Of a stretch of 58,690 nt of DNA, positions 16,798 through 26,152 are shown in pieces. The stretch covers positions 1-58,690 of the forward strand of contig JAKEFB010000174.1 in NCBI GenBank assembly GCA_022616275.1, written 5' to 3'. How positions within the stretch are numbered: position 1 is the stretch's first letter; each line of letters opens with the position of its first letter. Made by a program: the position numbers and the translations under genes. Source of the stretch: Chloroflexota bacterium. GTDB taxonomy: Bacteria > Chloroflexota > Anaerolineae > Promineifilales > Promineifilaceae. A model generated the notes under the pieces. That model was not told the DNA's origin. It did no database searches and worked only from the letters and a program-made list of their open reading frames with translations.

Positions 16798-17513
16798 CGG
16801 CGCCGGCCGAACAGGCGTAGGATGAAAAGGAACAGGTTGATAAAGTCGAGGTAGAGCCGCAAGGCGCCTAAGATGCCGATGCGGGCGACGGCGGTGCTTT
16901 CATCCTGAAGCAGCGCGCCTACGGTCATGCGCTTGATTCGCTGGGTGTCGTAGGCGGTGAGGGCCAGGAAGAGGCCGATGCCGAAGTAGGTGATGATCCA
17001 ATCCAGGGCTGAGCTGGCCAGGAAGAGGTTGACCAGGGAGGCGACGATCAGGCCAATCAGGCCGACAAGCAACAGGGCGCCCCAACGGGTGAGGTCTTCC
17101 TTGGTCGTGAAGCCGATGACGGACATGATGCCAAAGAGCAGGGTGGTGGAACCAAAGGCTAGGGCAATAGTGCCCAAGTTGTAGACGATGAAGACGACGG
17201 AGAGGGTCAGACCGTTGACGGCTGAGTAGAGAAAGAAGAGGGCCAGGGCCGTTCCTGGCGAGAGCCTGTGGATGGCGGCCGAGATGGCGAGCACGAGGCC
17301 AAGCTCGACGAAGATCAAAACAAGGAAGACGGGGCCGCCGAAGACGAGGGAGAGGAACGTTTCGCTGCTGGAGACGAAGACAGCTACGCCGGTCGTCAAC
17401 AGGAGGCCGAAGAACATCCACAAATAGACGCGCTGCATGGCAGCGGTAAAGGTTTCGGCCAGCTTTTGCGGCGAAAAGGGTATAGACATTCCTTGATTAA
17501 CGTCTTGGTTCAT
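16794..17513 (-). CDS. Bax inhibitor-1 / YccA-like membrane protein
   Basis: 239 residues from the ATG at 17513, which has GGAGGAG directly upstream (an in-frame GTG at 17528 lies within that site). Seven hydrophobic segments fit the BI-1/TMBIM fold: 'YLWMFFGLLLTTGVAVFV', 'FLVLIFVELGLVLAI', 'ALALFFLYSAVNGLTLSVVF', 'IALAFGSTTLLFGIMSVIG', 'WGALLLVGLIGLIVASLV', 'WIITYFGIGLFLALTAYDTQRI' and 'LYLDFINLFLFILRLFG'. The two Asp residues of the pH-sensing dyad have counterparts in 'AYDTQ' and 'LYLDF'. The family comprises pH-gated calcium-leak channels and proteins that interact with FtsH. Confidence 0.93.
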   Translation of the reverse strand: MNQDVNQGMSIPFSPQKLAETFTAAMQRVYLWMFFGLLLTTGVAVFVSSSETFLSLVFGGPVFLVLIFVELGLVLAISAAIHRLSPGTALALFFLYSAVNGLTLSVVFIVYNLGTIALAFGSTTLLFGIMSVIGFTTKEDLTRWGALLLVGLIGLIVASLVNLFLASSALDWIITYFGIGLFLALTAYDTQRIKRMTVGALLQDESTAVARIGILGALRLYLDFINLFLFILRLFGRRR

Positions 17514-17544
17514 TGGAAACTCCTCCACGATTAGATATTAGGGA

Positions 17545-17620
17545 ACACAGAGAACCGAGTTTTGGCTTTTGCCAAAACCTGGGAGGCACAGAGTTTCACA
17601 GAGAGGAAACAGAGTGATCT
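17545..17620 (-). repeat. ACACAGAG repeat with GTTTTGGC-TTTT-GCCAAAAC hairpin
   Basis: Within the gap 17514-17719. GGGAACACAGAG and GGCACAGAGTTTCACAGAG words surround a perfect 8-bp hairpin with a TTTT loop (17559-17578). Same family as 11523-11579 and 38810-38870. It occupies the 5' leader region of the BI-1 gene. Confidence 0.6.
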
Positions 17621-17719
17621 TTCTCGGTGTTCTCAAGGCAACTACAGGTTGTTCTTTGGTGACGAACTTCATTTTTTTGATGACGGTAGGATACCACAGA
17701 GTGGCGACTTTTCATAGGG

Positions 17720-18538
17720 TTAGTTGAGGCGGACCCAGTTTTCGAGGGCGGGGCGAAGGCCTTCGCGGATGGTGGAGGCGTCGGGGCCGTTGGGAGCCTG
17801 CCGAAGGTAGGCTTCCAGCCACTGCAGTGCCCTGGATAGGGAGCCGGTCTGGTAGTGGACGAGGCCAATATCGCGCAGGTGCTCCGGCACGTGGGGCTGG
17901 GCAAGGCGCAAGTGTTGGATGACACTGAGGGCTTCGTTCCAGGCGGCGCGCTGGACGTAAATGAGGCGCAGGTTGTTCAACATACGGACCAAAATGTCAC
18001 GCGGCGCGGCCGGTTCTAACCAATCCTGGCGGAAAGGGCCTTCGTAGCCGGTGGTCTGCTGGATCAGCCGGGCGCAATCGGCCTGGGAGAGCCGGCCGCC
18101 CCGGTGGAAGGGATCGAAGAGGTAGGGCCTGTCACCATCGCGCACGCCGACGATGAAGTGGCCGGGCATGCTGATGCCATAGGCAGCCAGGCCCAGCCGC
18201 TCGGCCACGGCGATATAGACGACGGATAGAGTGATGGGAATGCCAAGCCGGCGGTCTAACACTTCGTTGAGAAAGCTATTGCGTGGATCGTCGTAACTGG
18301 TTACGTTACCCCGGAAGTCGTATTGTTGGAACAGGAAATCGGCCAGTAGTTCGGCCTGGATGGCGGCCGGGTCGGCGGGGGAAACCATTTCTTGGGCTTC
18401 GGCCGCCAGTTGATCCAGCCGGGCCAGGTAGTGATTGATGTCCAGGTCAGGGTAGGCGACTGAGCGGGCCATACGCAGCGCGGCACGAGGGATGTTCAGC
18501 GTTGTCTGATGGAGTTCGGAGGCGAAGGATGAGTGCAT
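17720..18538 (-). CDS. SirB1/transglutaminase-like protein with TPR region
   Basis: 272 residues. Residues about 30-160 match the SirB1 (UPF0162) transglutaminase-like fold: 'YDFRGNVTSYDDPRNSFLNEVLDRRLGIPITLSVVYIAVAERLGL' and 'GISMPGHFIVGV', followed by 'LFDPFHRGG'. The C-terminal part (about 175-265) looks like two TPR hairpins ('AWNEALSVIQHLRLAQPHVPEHLRDIGLVHYQTGSLSRALQWLEAYL'). The Cys of true transglutaminases is absent ('GIPITLSV'), as is usual in this family, so a non-enzymatic role is likely. No signal peptide. The start at 18538 has a weak ribosome site. Confidence 0.85.
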   Translation of the reverse strand: MHSSFASELHQTTLNIPRAALRMARSVAYPDLDINHYLARLDQLAAEAQEMVSPADPAAIQAELLADFLFQQYDFRGNVTSYDDPRNSFLNEVLDRRLGIPITLSVVYIAVAERLGLAAYGISMPGHFIVGVRDGDRPYLFDPFHRGGRLSQADCARLIQQTTGYEGPFRQDWLEPAAPRDILVRMLNNLRLIYVQRAAWNEALSVIQHLRLAQPHVPEHLRDIGLVHYQTGSLSRALQWLEAYLRQAPNGPDASTIREGLRPALENWVRLN

Positions 18539-18977
18539 AAGTAATTGAGTAATTGGTAATTGTTCGGATGCTTCAAGCGTTCACGAGAGATGAATTCTAT
18601 ACGGTGAATTATGGGGTTTTGGCGACAAATTGCAAGAGTACTCTGGGGGCTGGAGGCCAACTTCCAGAAGGCGCTGCCCTGCAAAAATAGCCACGAGTTG
18701 CACGAATTATTCGAATTAATTTTTGATGCATGGTGGTGGGCGCTACCCAGACAAACTTCTTGAAAGTTAATATGTGTCTAAAATGTATCCCGGCCGGACG
18801 CGGGGGCCTCTATAATGAAAACGTGGGGAGGTGGGAGGCGGGAGATTGGAGATTAGAGATTAGAGATTAGAGATTGGTTTTTGTTGAGGAGGGTGGGGTG
18901 AAGCCCAGGAGATATGAGGAAAAAACTGAAAGCTGGTGGGCTCGTAGCCTGCCGGCTGGTGACGAAGGAGTGTTATC
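18539..18977. other. Intergenic region, divergent promoters and repeats
   Basis: 439 bases between the divergent SirB1-like and stress-protein genes. It contains a CGAATTATTCGAATTA-type repeat near 18695-18720, a TATAAT at 18811-18816 that may serve the stress-protein gene, and the GAGATTR heptamer array (18842-18876). I found no convincing open frame on either strand. Confidence 0.5.
18842..18876 (+). repeat. Heptamer tandem repeat GAGATTR, five units
   Basis: Five 7-bp units, GAGATTG or GAGATTA, in the leader region of the stress-protein gene. The same heptamer forms a four-unit array at 58549-58576, about 40 kb away. Confidence 0.85.
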
Positions 18978-19334
18978 ATGGCGAAGGTTTTAGGTTTGTT
19001 TGGTTCGCAGGCTGACGCGACAGACGCGCTGGACGCGCTGACGGCGGCTAATTTCGGCGAGGTGCGTACGAAAGTGTTTGGTTGGGGGGCATCTGACGCA
19101 TCGCCGGTGGCAGTAGCTGCGCTACCGGTGAATCAAGCGACGATGCCGCCTGGTATCATTGTCTATGAGGCGTATAGGGAGTTAGATTTTGATCTGGACG
19201 AGGAGGAGGAAGCATACGTGACCCGCCAGATTAACGATGGCGCGATTATTGTGGTCGTGGAAACAGACGACGAACACACAGCGCCGGTACAGGAATTGCT
19301 AGAGGCGCACGACGCGCGCACATTGGTTGAGTAG
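18978..19334 (+). CDS. Small general-stress-type protein (GSP 17M-like)
   Basis: 118 residues, ribosome site GAAGGAG before the ATG. The opening 'KVLGLFGSQADATDALDALTAANF' resembles the N-terminus of general stress protein 17M/YflT-type domains, which form a ferredoxin-like fold. A conserved-looking central stretch 'LDEEEEAYVTRQINDGAIIVVVETDD' follows. It is acidic and has no membrane segment. Function is unknown; stress-linked in the recalled family. The stop codon lies in the left arm of a 28-bp palindrome shared with the convergent patatin gene. Confidence 0.65.
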   Translation: MAKVLGLFGSQADATDALDALTAANFGEVRTKVFGWGASDASPVAVAALPVNQATMPPGIIVYEAYRELDFDLDEEEEAYVTRQINDGAIIVVVETDDEHTAPVQELLEAHDARTLVE

Positions 19335-19358
19335 GGGCACGAGGCCTCGTGCCCCTAC
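19331..19358. repeat. Perfect 28-bp palindrome holding two stop codons
   Basis: Arms GTAGGGGCACGAGG and CCTCGTGCCCCTAC with no loop base between them. The plus-strand gene stops with the TAG at 19332-19334. The minus-strand patatin gene stops with the TAG complementary to 19355-19357. The element therefore occupies the whole convergent gap and terminates both reading frames. Confidence 0.9.
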
Positions 19359-20386
19359 TCCCCTTCCACCTTCCGGCCGGAGTCGCGCCAGGCGCGTTTG
19401 GCGTCGTGGTAGCCCATTTCGTAGACGGCTTCGTGCCCTTCGAGGGTGTAGCGGATGATCTGCTCGACGGGGATGGGGTGGCGCGGGGCGACGATGATCG
19501 GCTCCGGTAACTGGTGGTATTCTTTTTCCAGGATGTCAGGGATGCCGTCGTTGTCCTCGTCGGGTAGCTTTTCGGCCTTGTCGCCGTAGAGCTGGTCCAT
19601 GAGCATGGCATTGCGGGCGCGGAGGTAGGCGTTGTCTAGCTGCAGGCGAACCAGCTCGTTAATGCGGCGGAACATTTTCAGGTCGGCCTGAAAGGAGGCC
19701 AGGAGGGCCCACTCAAAGGCTGCCCCGGCCGCTTCGAGGAGGTTGGTCGGCTTTTTAAACCCCCGGCGGCCCTCGTCATCCCAGGGGGTCATGATGACGA
19801 CGACAATTTCTTCGGCGCCGGCGTCTATGGCTGGGCTGAGGGGGGTGTTGGCGACGGTGCCACCGTCCCAGTACAGGACGCCGTTGAGTTCGGTGGCCGG
19901 GTAGATGATGGGGATGGAACAACTGGCGATGATGTGATCCAGGCCGAGCTGCTCCTGGCGCATCTGGCTGGGGAAGACGTCAGGGCTGTTGCCGAACACG
20001 CGCAGCCGGCCGGTTTCCACCTCCATGGCCGTCACCCGCAGGTGGACGGCCGCTTCGGCGGAGTTGACACGATCAAAATTGACCCAGCTTTCCCGTTTCA
20101 GCGTTTCTTTTAACGGGTTGGTGTCGAGAATGAAGTTGCCCTTGAAAGGGTTGAGATTGGCTTTTTGCACATCCCCGCTTTCCAGGCGGCGCCACAAGGC
20201 CCACAGGGATTGGGCGGTGTGACCGGAGGCCAGGGCAGCGCCGTTGACTGCGCCAATGGAGGTCCCGACGACCACGTCGGGGAACCATTCGTGTTCGGCC
20301 AGGAAACGCAGGACGCCGACGTGGTAAGCACCCCGGCCGCCACCCCCGGATAGGACGAGCGCGCGTTTTCGTTGGTTGGTTGGCAT
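19355..20386 (-). CDS. Patatin-like phospholipase with an EF-hand-like loop
   Basis: 343 residues. Patatin Ser/Asp dyad hydrolase: oxyanion loop 'SGGGGRGA' (13-20), nucleophile S43 in GTSIG, and D174 in WDGG. Such enzymes remove acyl chains from phospholipids or neutral lipids in the cytoplasm or at the inner membrane. Near the C-terminus, residues 276-287 read DEDNDGIPDILE, a textbook calcium-binding loop (D at positions 1, 3, 5 and 9, G at 6, E at 12). No signal peptide. AAGGA precedes the ATG. The stop lies in the palindrome 19331-19358. Confidence 0.93.
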   Translation of the reverse strand: MPTNQRKRALVLSGGGGRGAYHVGVLRFLAEHEWFPDVVVGTSIGAVNGAALASGHTAQSLWALWRRLESGDVQKANLNPFKGNFILDTNPLKETLKRESWVNFDRVNSAEAAVHLRVTAMEVETGRLRVFGNSPDVFPSQMRQEQLGLDHIIASCSIPIIYPATELNGVLYWDGGTVANTPLSPAIDAGAEEIVVVIMTPWDDEGRRGFKKPTNLLEAAGAAFEWALLASFQADLKMFRRINELVRLQLDNAYLRARNAMLMDQLYGDKAEKLPDEDNDGIPDILEKEYHQLPEPIIVAPRHPIPVEQIIRYTLEGHEAVYEMGYHDAKRAWRDSGRKVEGE

Positions 20387-20404
20387 GGCAGAATCCTTGG
20401 AGCT

Positions 20405-20422
20405 AGAGCTAGAGTAAGAGTT
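20405..20422 (+). repeat. Dispersed repeat AGAGCTAGAGTAAGAGTT, copy 2
   Basis: Exact 18-bp match to 9525-9542. It sits just upstream of the patatin gene and is preceded by another GAGCT unit. Confidence 0.7.
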
Positions 20423-20535
20423 AAAGTGCTGGCCGCGATGGGTGAATTATAGGGGGGAGTTGGGAAAGCTGCTAACATTTTTCTAATATCTTGCCAACGC
20501 CTCTCTGACACTTGGTTCATATGCTATTGTTCAGC

Positions 20536-20576
20536 GTTCAGGTGCCAGGCACTTTGGAAGTGCCTGGCACCTGAAC
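20536..20576 (+). repeat. Perfect 19-bp inverted repeat in the clpB leader
   Basis: GTTCAGGTGCCAGGCACTT, a 3-base loop (TGG), then its exact complement. The word recurs partially (TTGCCAGGCACTT) at 32127-32139, so it is a dispersed REP-like element. It ends about 10 bases before the clpB ribosome site, where a hairpin this stable could affect translation or act as an attenuator. No T-run follows on the plus strand. Confidence 0.8.
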
Positions 20577-20598
20577 GGCATCACTTGAAGAGGGGAAA

Positions 20599-23202
20599 AT
20601 GAATCTGAATAAATTTACGCAAAAAGCGCAAGAAGCAGTTCTGCAAGCGCAAAATCTGGCCGAAGAGAGGAATCACAGCCAGATTGAAGCGATTCACTTG
20701 CTGGCGGCGTTGATTGCACAGGAAGACGGGGTAGCGCCGCAGATTATTAATCGGATTGGCGCCAACCGCCACTTACTGGCGCAGCAGGTCCAGCGGCAAC
20801 TGGAGAGCTTGCCGCGCGCCTATGGAACGACGACGCAGGTAGGGGTCTCGCGGGAGCTAACCAACATCGTCCGGGCGGCCGAACGGGAAGCGTCGAAGAT
20901 GAAGGATGACTTTGTCAGCACCGAGCACCTGTTCCTGGCGCTGGTGGATGCGGCCAAGGACATTCGCGCCCTGTCGCCACTGGTAGAGGCGGGAATTGAT
21001 CGGGACGGCGTGCTGCAGGCATTGATGGGCATTCGCGGTGGCCAGCGGGTGACCAGCCAGAACCCGGAAGCGACTTACGAGGCGCTGGCCCGGTATGGCC
21101 GAGACCTGACGCAACTGGCCCGGCTGGGCAAGCTGGACCCGGTCATCGGCCGGGATGAGGAGATCCGCCGCGTTATCCAGGTGTTGAGCCGGCGGACGAA
21201 GAATAACCCGGTATTAATTGGTGAGGCGGGTGTGGGGAAAACGGCCGTGGCCGAAGGACTGGCCCAGCGGATCGTTAACGGCGACGTGCCGGAGGGTATG
21301 AAAGATAAGCAACTGATTGCTCTGGACCTGGCCGGCCTGGTGGCCGGGGCGAAGTACCGAGGTGAGTTTGAGGAGCGGTTGAAGGCAGTTCTGAAGGAGA
21401 TTGTCGACAGCCAAGGGCAGATTATCCTGTTTATTGACGAGCTGCACACGGTGGTCGGCGCCGGGGCAGCCGAGGGGGCGATGGACGCCAGCAATATGCT
21501 CAAGCCGATGCTGGCCCGGGGGGAATTGCACACGATTGGGGCGACGACGCTGGACGAGTACCGAAAGCACATTGAGAAGGACGCGGCCTTAGAGCGCCGT
21601 TTCCAGCCTGTTTTCATTGACGAGCCAAGCGTCGAAGATACCATTTCCATTTTGCGGGGCCTGAAGGAGCGCTACGAGGTCCATCATGGGGTGCGGATCA
21701 AGGACAGCGCGGTGATTGCTGCGGCGACCCTTTCCCATCGCTACATCACCGACCGGCAACTGCCAGACAAGGCGATTGACCTGATTGACGAAGCGGCCAG
21801 CCGGCTGAAGATGGCCATTGACTCGAAACCGGCCGAGCTGGACCAGGTGGACCGCCAGATCTTGCAACTGGAAATTGAGCGCGAATCACTGAAAAAGGAA
21901 CGAGACAAAGCGTCCAAGGAGCGGGTCCAGGCGATTGAGGCGGAGATAGCCGAATTGAAGGAACAGGCCAACGCTTTGCGGGCCCGGTGGGAAACGGAAA
22001 AAACGGTTATTGAAGAGATCCGGGCGATTAAGGCGCAGATTGACGAGACGCGGGTGCAGATTGAGCAGGCCGAACGGCGGGCCGACCTGGAGGCCGCGGC
22101 GCGGCTACGCTACGGGACGTTGGTGGAGCTGGAGCAGCGCCTGGTCCGGCAGGAGGGCCGGCTGGCCGAACTGCAGCGGGACGGGGCGATGCTTAAGGAA
22201 GAGGTAGATGGCGAGGACGTGGCCGAAATCGTTTCCAAGTGGACGGGTATCCCGGTGAGTAAACTGCTGGAGGGGGAGATTGAGAAGCTGCTGAAAATGG
22301 AGGAGCGGCTGCACCGGCGGGTGATTGGCCAGGATCAGGCCATTGAGGCGGTCAGCAACGCCATACGCCGGTCGCGGGCGGGGCTGCAAGACCGGCAGCG
22401 GCCGATTGGCTCGTTCATCTTCCTGGGACCAACGGGTGTGGGTAAGACGGAGCTGGCTCGCGCCCTGGCGGAGTTTTTGTTTGACGACGAGGACGCCATG
22501 GTGCGGATTGACATGAGCGAGTACCAGGAGCGGCACACGGTCAGCCGGCTGCTGGGCGCGCCACCCGGCTACGTAGGTTTCGAGGAAGGCGGCCAGTTGA
22601 CGGAAGCGGTCCGCCGCCGGCCGTATTCGGTGGTGCTTTTTGACGAGATTGAGAAGGCCCACCCGGACGTTTTTAATACGTTGCTGCAATTGCTGGACGA
22701 CGGCCGGCTGACGGACGCACAGGGCCGGACGGTGAATTTCCGCAACACGGTAGTGATTATGACCAGCAATATTGGCAGCCAGTATCTACAGGGCCAATTG
22801 TACGACCCGGAGAAGGCGATGGCTGCTTTGCGGGGCCATTTCCGGCCTGAGTTCCTGAACCGGGTAGACGACATCATCACTTTCCACAGCCTGGGCCTGG
22901 AGGAGCTAAAACGGATCGTGGAGATCCAGGCGGAACGGCTGCGGCGGATGCTGGCGGAACGGAATATGCGGTTGGAGCTGACGGAAGAGGCCAAGGAGTT
23001 GCTGGCCGAAAGAGGCTTCGACCCGGCCTATGGCGCCCGGCCGATCAAGCGAACACTGCAACGGCTGGTGGCCGATCCGCTGGCGCTGGCCATCCTGGAA
23101 GGACGTTTCAGGGATGGCGACACGGTTCGCGTGGCTGCGAACGGCAACGGTATTCACTTTGAAAGGGCTGAAACAGCGCTGGAAGGTGAAGTTGTCGAGT
23201 GA
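20599..23202 (+). CDS. clpB: ClpB disaggregase, AAA+ ATPase
   Basis: 867 residues, full length. Clp N-terminal repeat domain (1-145), NBD1 with Walker A GEAGVGKT (208-215) and Walker B 'ILFIDELHT', and a long middle coiled coil (about 405-530, '[25 protein letters not shown]'-like) diagnostic of ClpB rather than ClpA/C. NBD2 has Walker A GPTGVGKT (610-617), '[11 protein letters not shown]' and the C-terminal '[15 protein letters not shown]' sensor-2 region. It threads aggregated proteins through a hexameric pore together with DnaK. No tripeptide for ClpP docking is expected or seen. I found no CIRCE element; the leader instead carries a REP-like hairpin. Confidence 0.98.
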   Translation: MNLNKFTQKAQEAVLQAQNLAEERNHSQIEAIHLLAALIAQEDGVAPQIINRIGANRHLLAQQVQRQLESLPRAYGTTTQVGVSRELTNIVRAAEREASKMKDDFVSTEHLFLALVDAAKDIRALSPLVEAGIDRDGVLQALMGIRGGQRVTSQNPEATYEALARYGRDLTQLARLGKLDPVIGRDEEIRRVIQVLSRRTKNNPVLIGEAGVGKTAVAEGLAQRIVNGDVPEGMKDKQLIALDLAGLVAGAKYRGEFEERLKAVLKEIVDSQGQIILFIDELHTVVGAGAAEGAMDASNMLKPMLARGELHTIGATTLDEYRKHIEKDAALERRFQPVFIDEPSVEDTISILRGLKERYEVHHGVRIKDSAVIAAATLSHRYITDRQLPDKAIDLIDEAASRLKMAIDSKPAELDQVDRQILQLEIERESLKKERDKASKERVQAIEAEIAELKEQANALRARWETEKTVIEEIRAIKAQIDETRVQIEQAERRADLEAAARLRYGTLVELEQRLVRQEGRLAELQRDGAMLKEEVDGEDVAEIVSKWTGIPVSKLLEGEIEKLLKMEERLHRRVIGQDQAIEAVSNAIRRSRAGLQDRQRPIGSFIFLGPTGVGKTELARALAEFLFDDEDAMVRIDMSEYQERHTVSRLLGAPPGYVGFEEGGQLTEAVRRRPYSVVLFDEIEKAHPDVFNTLLQLLDDGRLTDAQGRTVNFRNTVVIMTSNIGSQYLQGQLYDPEKAMAALRGHFRPEFLNRVDDIITFHSLGLEELKRIVEIQAERLRRMLAERNMRLELTEEAKELLAERGFDPAYGARPIKRTLQRLVADPLALAILEGRFRDGDTVRVAANGNGIHFERAETALEGEVVE

Positions 23203-23221
23203 GGTAACCTCTGGGGAAATG

Positions 23222-23257
23222 AAAAGAGGGTAGCGTTACAACAGCTACCCTCTTTTT
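23222..23257. terminator. Bidirectional intrinsic terminator
   Basis: A 13-bp stem (AAAAGAGGGTAGC with GCTACCCTCTTTT) and 9-base loop, followed by T5 on the plus strand and by a matching A-run for the minus strand. It separates the convergent clpB and kinase genes. Confidence 0.9.
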
Positions 23258-23259
23258 AC

Positions 23260-25515
23260 TTAGCCAATGAGCCACTCCGGCCGGTCGGCCGGTTCGGATT
23301 GGCGTTTTTCCTCTTCAGCGCCGGGGGGGCAGACGGGGAGGATGACGTGGAAACGGCTGCCAGGCAGGCGGGTCTCGTCCTCACCCTCGGATTCGACCCA
23401 GATGCGGCCGCCGTGGGCCTCGATGACGCCCTTGGCGATGGGCAGGCCCAGGCCCGGGCCGGCCCCTTTGAACTTGGTTGAGCCGGTGGAATGGAGCTGG
23501 GGGTTGCCAACGCGGAAGAATTTCTCAAAGATTAAGTCGTGATATTGGGGGTCAATGCCAACGCCACTGTCGGCGACGACGATTTCCAGGTATTCCTGTT
23601 TATCTTCGGCGGTAATAAATTCGGCCGAAACGGTGATGGCGCCGCCGTCGGGGGTGTATTTAATGCCGTTGCTGATGAGGTTATGAAAGGCCTGAACCAG
23701 GCGCTTGAAATCGGCCATGATGGGGGGCATTTCGCGAACCCCTTCCAGCCGGAGGGTCAGACGCCGTTCGCGCATGGCCGGGGCCACCGGTTCCACCGCC
23801 AGGCGCAAGACGGTGTCCAGCTTGGTTTGGACGAAGGTCAATTTCATGCCGTTGACGTCGAGCTGGCTGGCGTCGAGCATGGCCGAAATGAGACGTTCAA
23901 GTTGGAGGGTGGCCCGGTTGATGTGGCCGACGATTTCGTTGGTCTGCTCGCGGGTGAGGGCATCTTCGTCGTTCATGGCGTGGAGGATGTCGGCGTAGCC
24001 CTTGACCTGGGTCAGCGGCGTGCGCAATTCGTGGGAGGCAATAGTAATGAAGTCGGACTTGACCTGGTCCATAATCTCCAGACGGGTGTTTTGCTGGCGC
24101 AGGTCGGCGTTGAGCAGGCGGATGCGCTCATTCTGAGAACCCAGCTCGCTGTAGAGGCGGGCGTTCTGTAGGGCGACGACCGTCTGGTCGGCCAGTACCT
24201 GGACCAGCTCCAGCTCGTTGGGCCGGTAGGTGAGGCCGGAACCTTTCGGCCCCAAGGCAATCAGGCCGGTCAGCTCGGCGTCGGTGCTGATGGGTACGTA
24301 AACATCCATGGCCAGCTCAGTCAGCCAGGCTCTTTCTTCGGCCGCCAGGGCCTGGAAGCGGGGGCTGAAGTCGAGGTCGTACTGGAGCAGCGGCTGGCGT
24401 TGGGTGGCCAACGTTTGGACAAAGGGGTGGTCTTTGCCGAAGGCGACTTTGTAGGTGGGAATGCGGCCCATGGCCGGGATGGGTTCCAGTTCGTAGCCTT
24501 TCTCGGTGGTGGAGATAAGCATTAACGCGCCGCGGTTGGTCTCCAGGAGTTCGCTGATGGTGCCGACGATGACCAGGGACAGTTGTTCGACGTCCAGGGT
24601 CCGGGCAATGGCCTGGCTGTAGCTGCGGAGGGCCTTGCTGGTCTCAAATTCCTCGCCCAGCAGGTAGCGGTAGAGGATGCGCTCGATGAAGCGATAGAAC
24701 GGCCGGTAGACGAGGAAGCCGATGGCAATGACCAGGACGGTGATGAACGCGCTCTGGCTGAGGGGCAGCCGGCTGGTGAAGCGCTGGATAAGGAAGAGGA
24801 CGAGGGTGGCCAGCCCGGCGGCGATGAGGACGATGATGGCGAAGACGGCTACGCGGCGCAGGCGGGTCTGGACGTCGAAGATGCGGTGGGAGGAGACGGC
24901 GTAGGTCATGCCCAGGACGCCAATGAAGCGGATAAACTGCCCACTGATGGCCAGCCCGGGGTTGGTGTAGAAGAGTAGGGCCTCGCCGACAAAGGTCACT
25001 AACAAGGTGACGGCCCAGTAGAGAAGGCGGTTGGCGTGCCAGGGCAGGGGGGCGTTGCGGTAACCGCGCCAGGCGATGAGGAGCATAGTCCCGCTGAAGA
25101 TGAGCCAGAGGGCCAGGGAGACCAGGCCGCCCAGGGTGGGCTGGAGAAGGATGTTGGACGGCTGGGCAAAGAAGAGCGTTGGTAAGAACAGGTCGAGGAG
25201 GATGGCGGCCAGGACGGCCGGGCCGGTGAAGGACAGCCAAAGGCGTTTGCCGGGGATGTCTACGTAGTAGAAGGTGATGGCGCCCAGCAGGAAGGTGCCG
25301 GCGAGGAGGGCTTTGACGGGCAGGTTAGGAACGACGCGAACGATGGGAAAGGGCAGGAGCAGGACCTGCCAGATGAGGGAGACGAGGAGAAAACCAAGGA
25401 ACCAGCGCGCCTGCCGCTCCTGCCAGCCCAGGCGAATGAGCAGCACGACGAGCAGAATTGCATAGCCAGCAGCCATGATGATTGGAATTAAGGCGTTGAC
25501 TTGTGCTAGACCCAT
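23260..25515 (-). CDS. Multi-TM sensor histidine kinase with GAF domain
   Basis: 751 residues. About eight hydrophobic segments in residues 1-285 make a 7TM-type membrane sensor ('IPIIMAAGYAILLVVLLI', 'WFLGFLLVSLIWQVLLL', 'FAIIVLIAAGLATLVLFLI' and others). A GAF domain follows (about 305-450), then a coiled linker 'LNADLRQQNTRLEIMDQVKSDF', HisKA with H495 (ASHELRTPLTQVKGY), and HATPase with 'NLISNGIKYTPDGG', 'DSGVGI' and 'GAGPGLGLPIAKGVIEAHGG'. The G2 box reads GAGPGLGL, slightly altered from G-x-G-LGL. No receiver domain is adjacent, so this is an orphan kinase. Confidence 0.94.
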   Translation of the reverse strand: MGLAQVNALIPIIMAAGYAILLVVLLIRLGWQERQARWFLGFLLVSLIWQVLLLPFPIVRVVPNLPVKALLAGTFLLGAITFYYVDIPGKRLWLSFTGPAVLAAILLDLFLPTLFFAQPSNILLQPTLGGLVSLALWLIFSGTMLLIAWRGYRNAPLPWHANRLLYWAVTLLVTFVGEALLFYTNPGLAISGQFIRFIGVLGMTYAVSSHRIFDVQTRLRRVAVFAIIVLIAAGLATLVLFLIQRFTSRLPLSQSAFITVLVIAIGFLVYRPFYRFIERILYRYLLGEEFETSKALRSYSQAIARTLDVEQLSLVIVGTISELLETNRGALMLISTTEKGYELEPIPAMGRIPTYKVAFGKDHPFVQTLATQRQPLLQYDLDFSPRFQALAAEERAWLTELAMDVYVPISTDAELTGLIALGPKGSGLTYRPNELELVQVLADQTVVALQNARLYSELGSQNERIRLLNADLRQQNTRLEIMDQVKSDFITIASHELRTPLTQVKGYADILHAMNDEDALTREQTNEIVGHINRATLQLERLISAMLDASQLDVNGMKLTFVQTKLDTVLRLAVEPVAPAMRERRLTLRLEGVREMPPIMADFKRLVQAFHNLISNGIKYTPDGGAITVSAEFITAEDKQEYLEIVVADSGVGIDPQYHDLIFEKFFRVGNPQLHSTGSTKFKGAGPGLGLPIAKGVIEAHGGRIWVESEGEDETRLPGSRFHVILPVCPPGAEEEKRQSEPADRPEWLIG

Positions 25516-25770
25516 CGAGATTTGGCTACTGCTAATTGACTATAGTAAAGAAAGCGGACGGCACGGCCGTGAAAAGCTGCGCTGGTTCAGCCAAGTGTTA
25601 GACAACTAAAGGTCTATTTTACCTGGCGGAGGCGGCCGGGGCAATGGTGTTTGAGAGGAAAGCGCCAGTTCTTGGGGCGAGAATATCTCTCGACTGTGAC
25701 GCGAGGGGTAATTGTAGAGGAGGTTGAGGCTCCCCCTGGCTTGATCCATCAATAAGAGGGCCTTGTTGGT

Positions 25771-26133
25771 TTATGGCGTTATGGTGATCGTGCCGGCCAT
25801 ACCGGCGGCCGTGTGGCCGGGGACGGCGCAGTAGAATGAAAAGGTTCCGGTTTTCCGTGGCGTGAACGTAACCGTCTGCGACTCGCCAGGTCGCAACAGG
25901 TCTGTCTCTACCCCCCACTCGTCAATCGCCAGCTCGTGGTCAATCACGCCCTTGTTTTCAAAGTGGAGTGTGACCGGCTGGTTTTCACGAACGGCGACAG
26001 CCGGGGCTTTGAATTCAAACTCATACGCTTCCAGTGCAACAGTTAGAGGTTCTGGTTTAGGTGCGTCTGCGCCGCAGGCGGCCAGAAAGGCCAGGGACAG
26101 CAGGAGAAGAAAGATTCGTGTTAATGGAGACAT
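25771..26133 (-). CDS. Cupredoxin lipoprotein (type 1 copper)
   Basis: 120 residues. Signal peptide with lipobox LAAC (C20), then a single blue-copper domain with the complete type 1 ligand set H66 (IDHEL), C102 and H107 (FYCAVPGH) and M112 (AGMAG). It should be anchored outside the membrane as an electron carrier. Third gene of the metal operon, 19 bp after the ZIP gene, with GGAG near the start. It may pass electrons to or from the multicopper oxidase. The 255 bp downstream (25516-25770) show no gene. Confidence 0.93.
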   Translation of the reverse strand: MSPLTRIFLLLLSLAFLAACGADAPKPEPLTVALEAYEFEFKAPAVAVRENQPVTLHFENKGVIDHELAIDEWGVETDLLRPGESQTVTFTPRKTGTFSFYCAVPGHTAAGMAGTITITP

Positions 26134-26152
26134 ACATAAACTCCGCTAAAAG

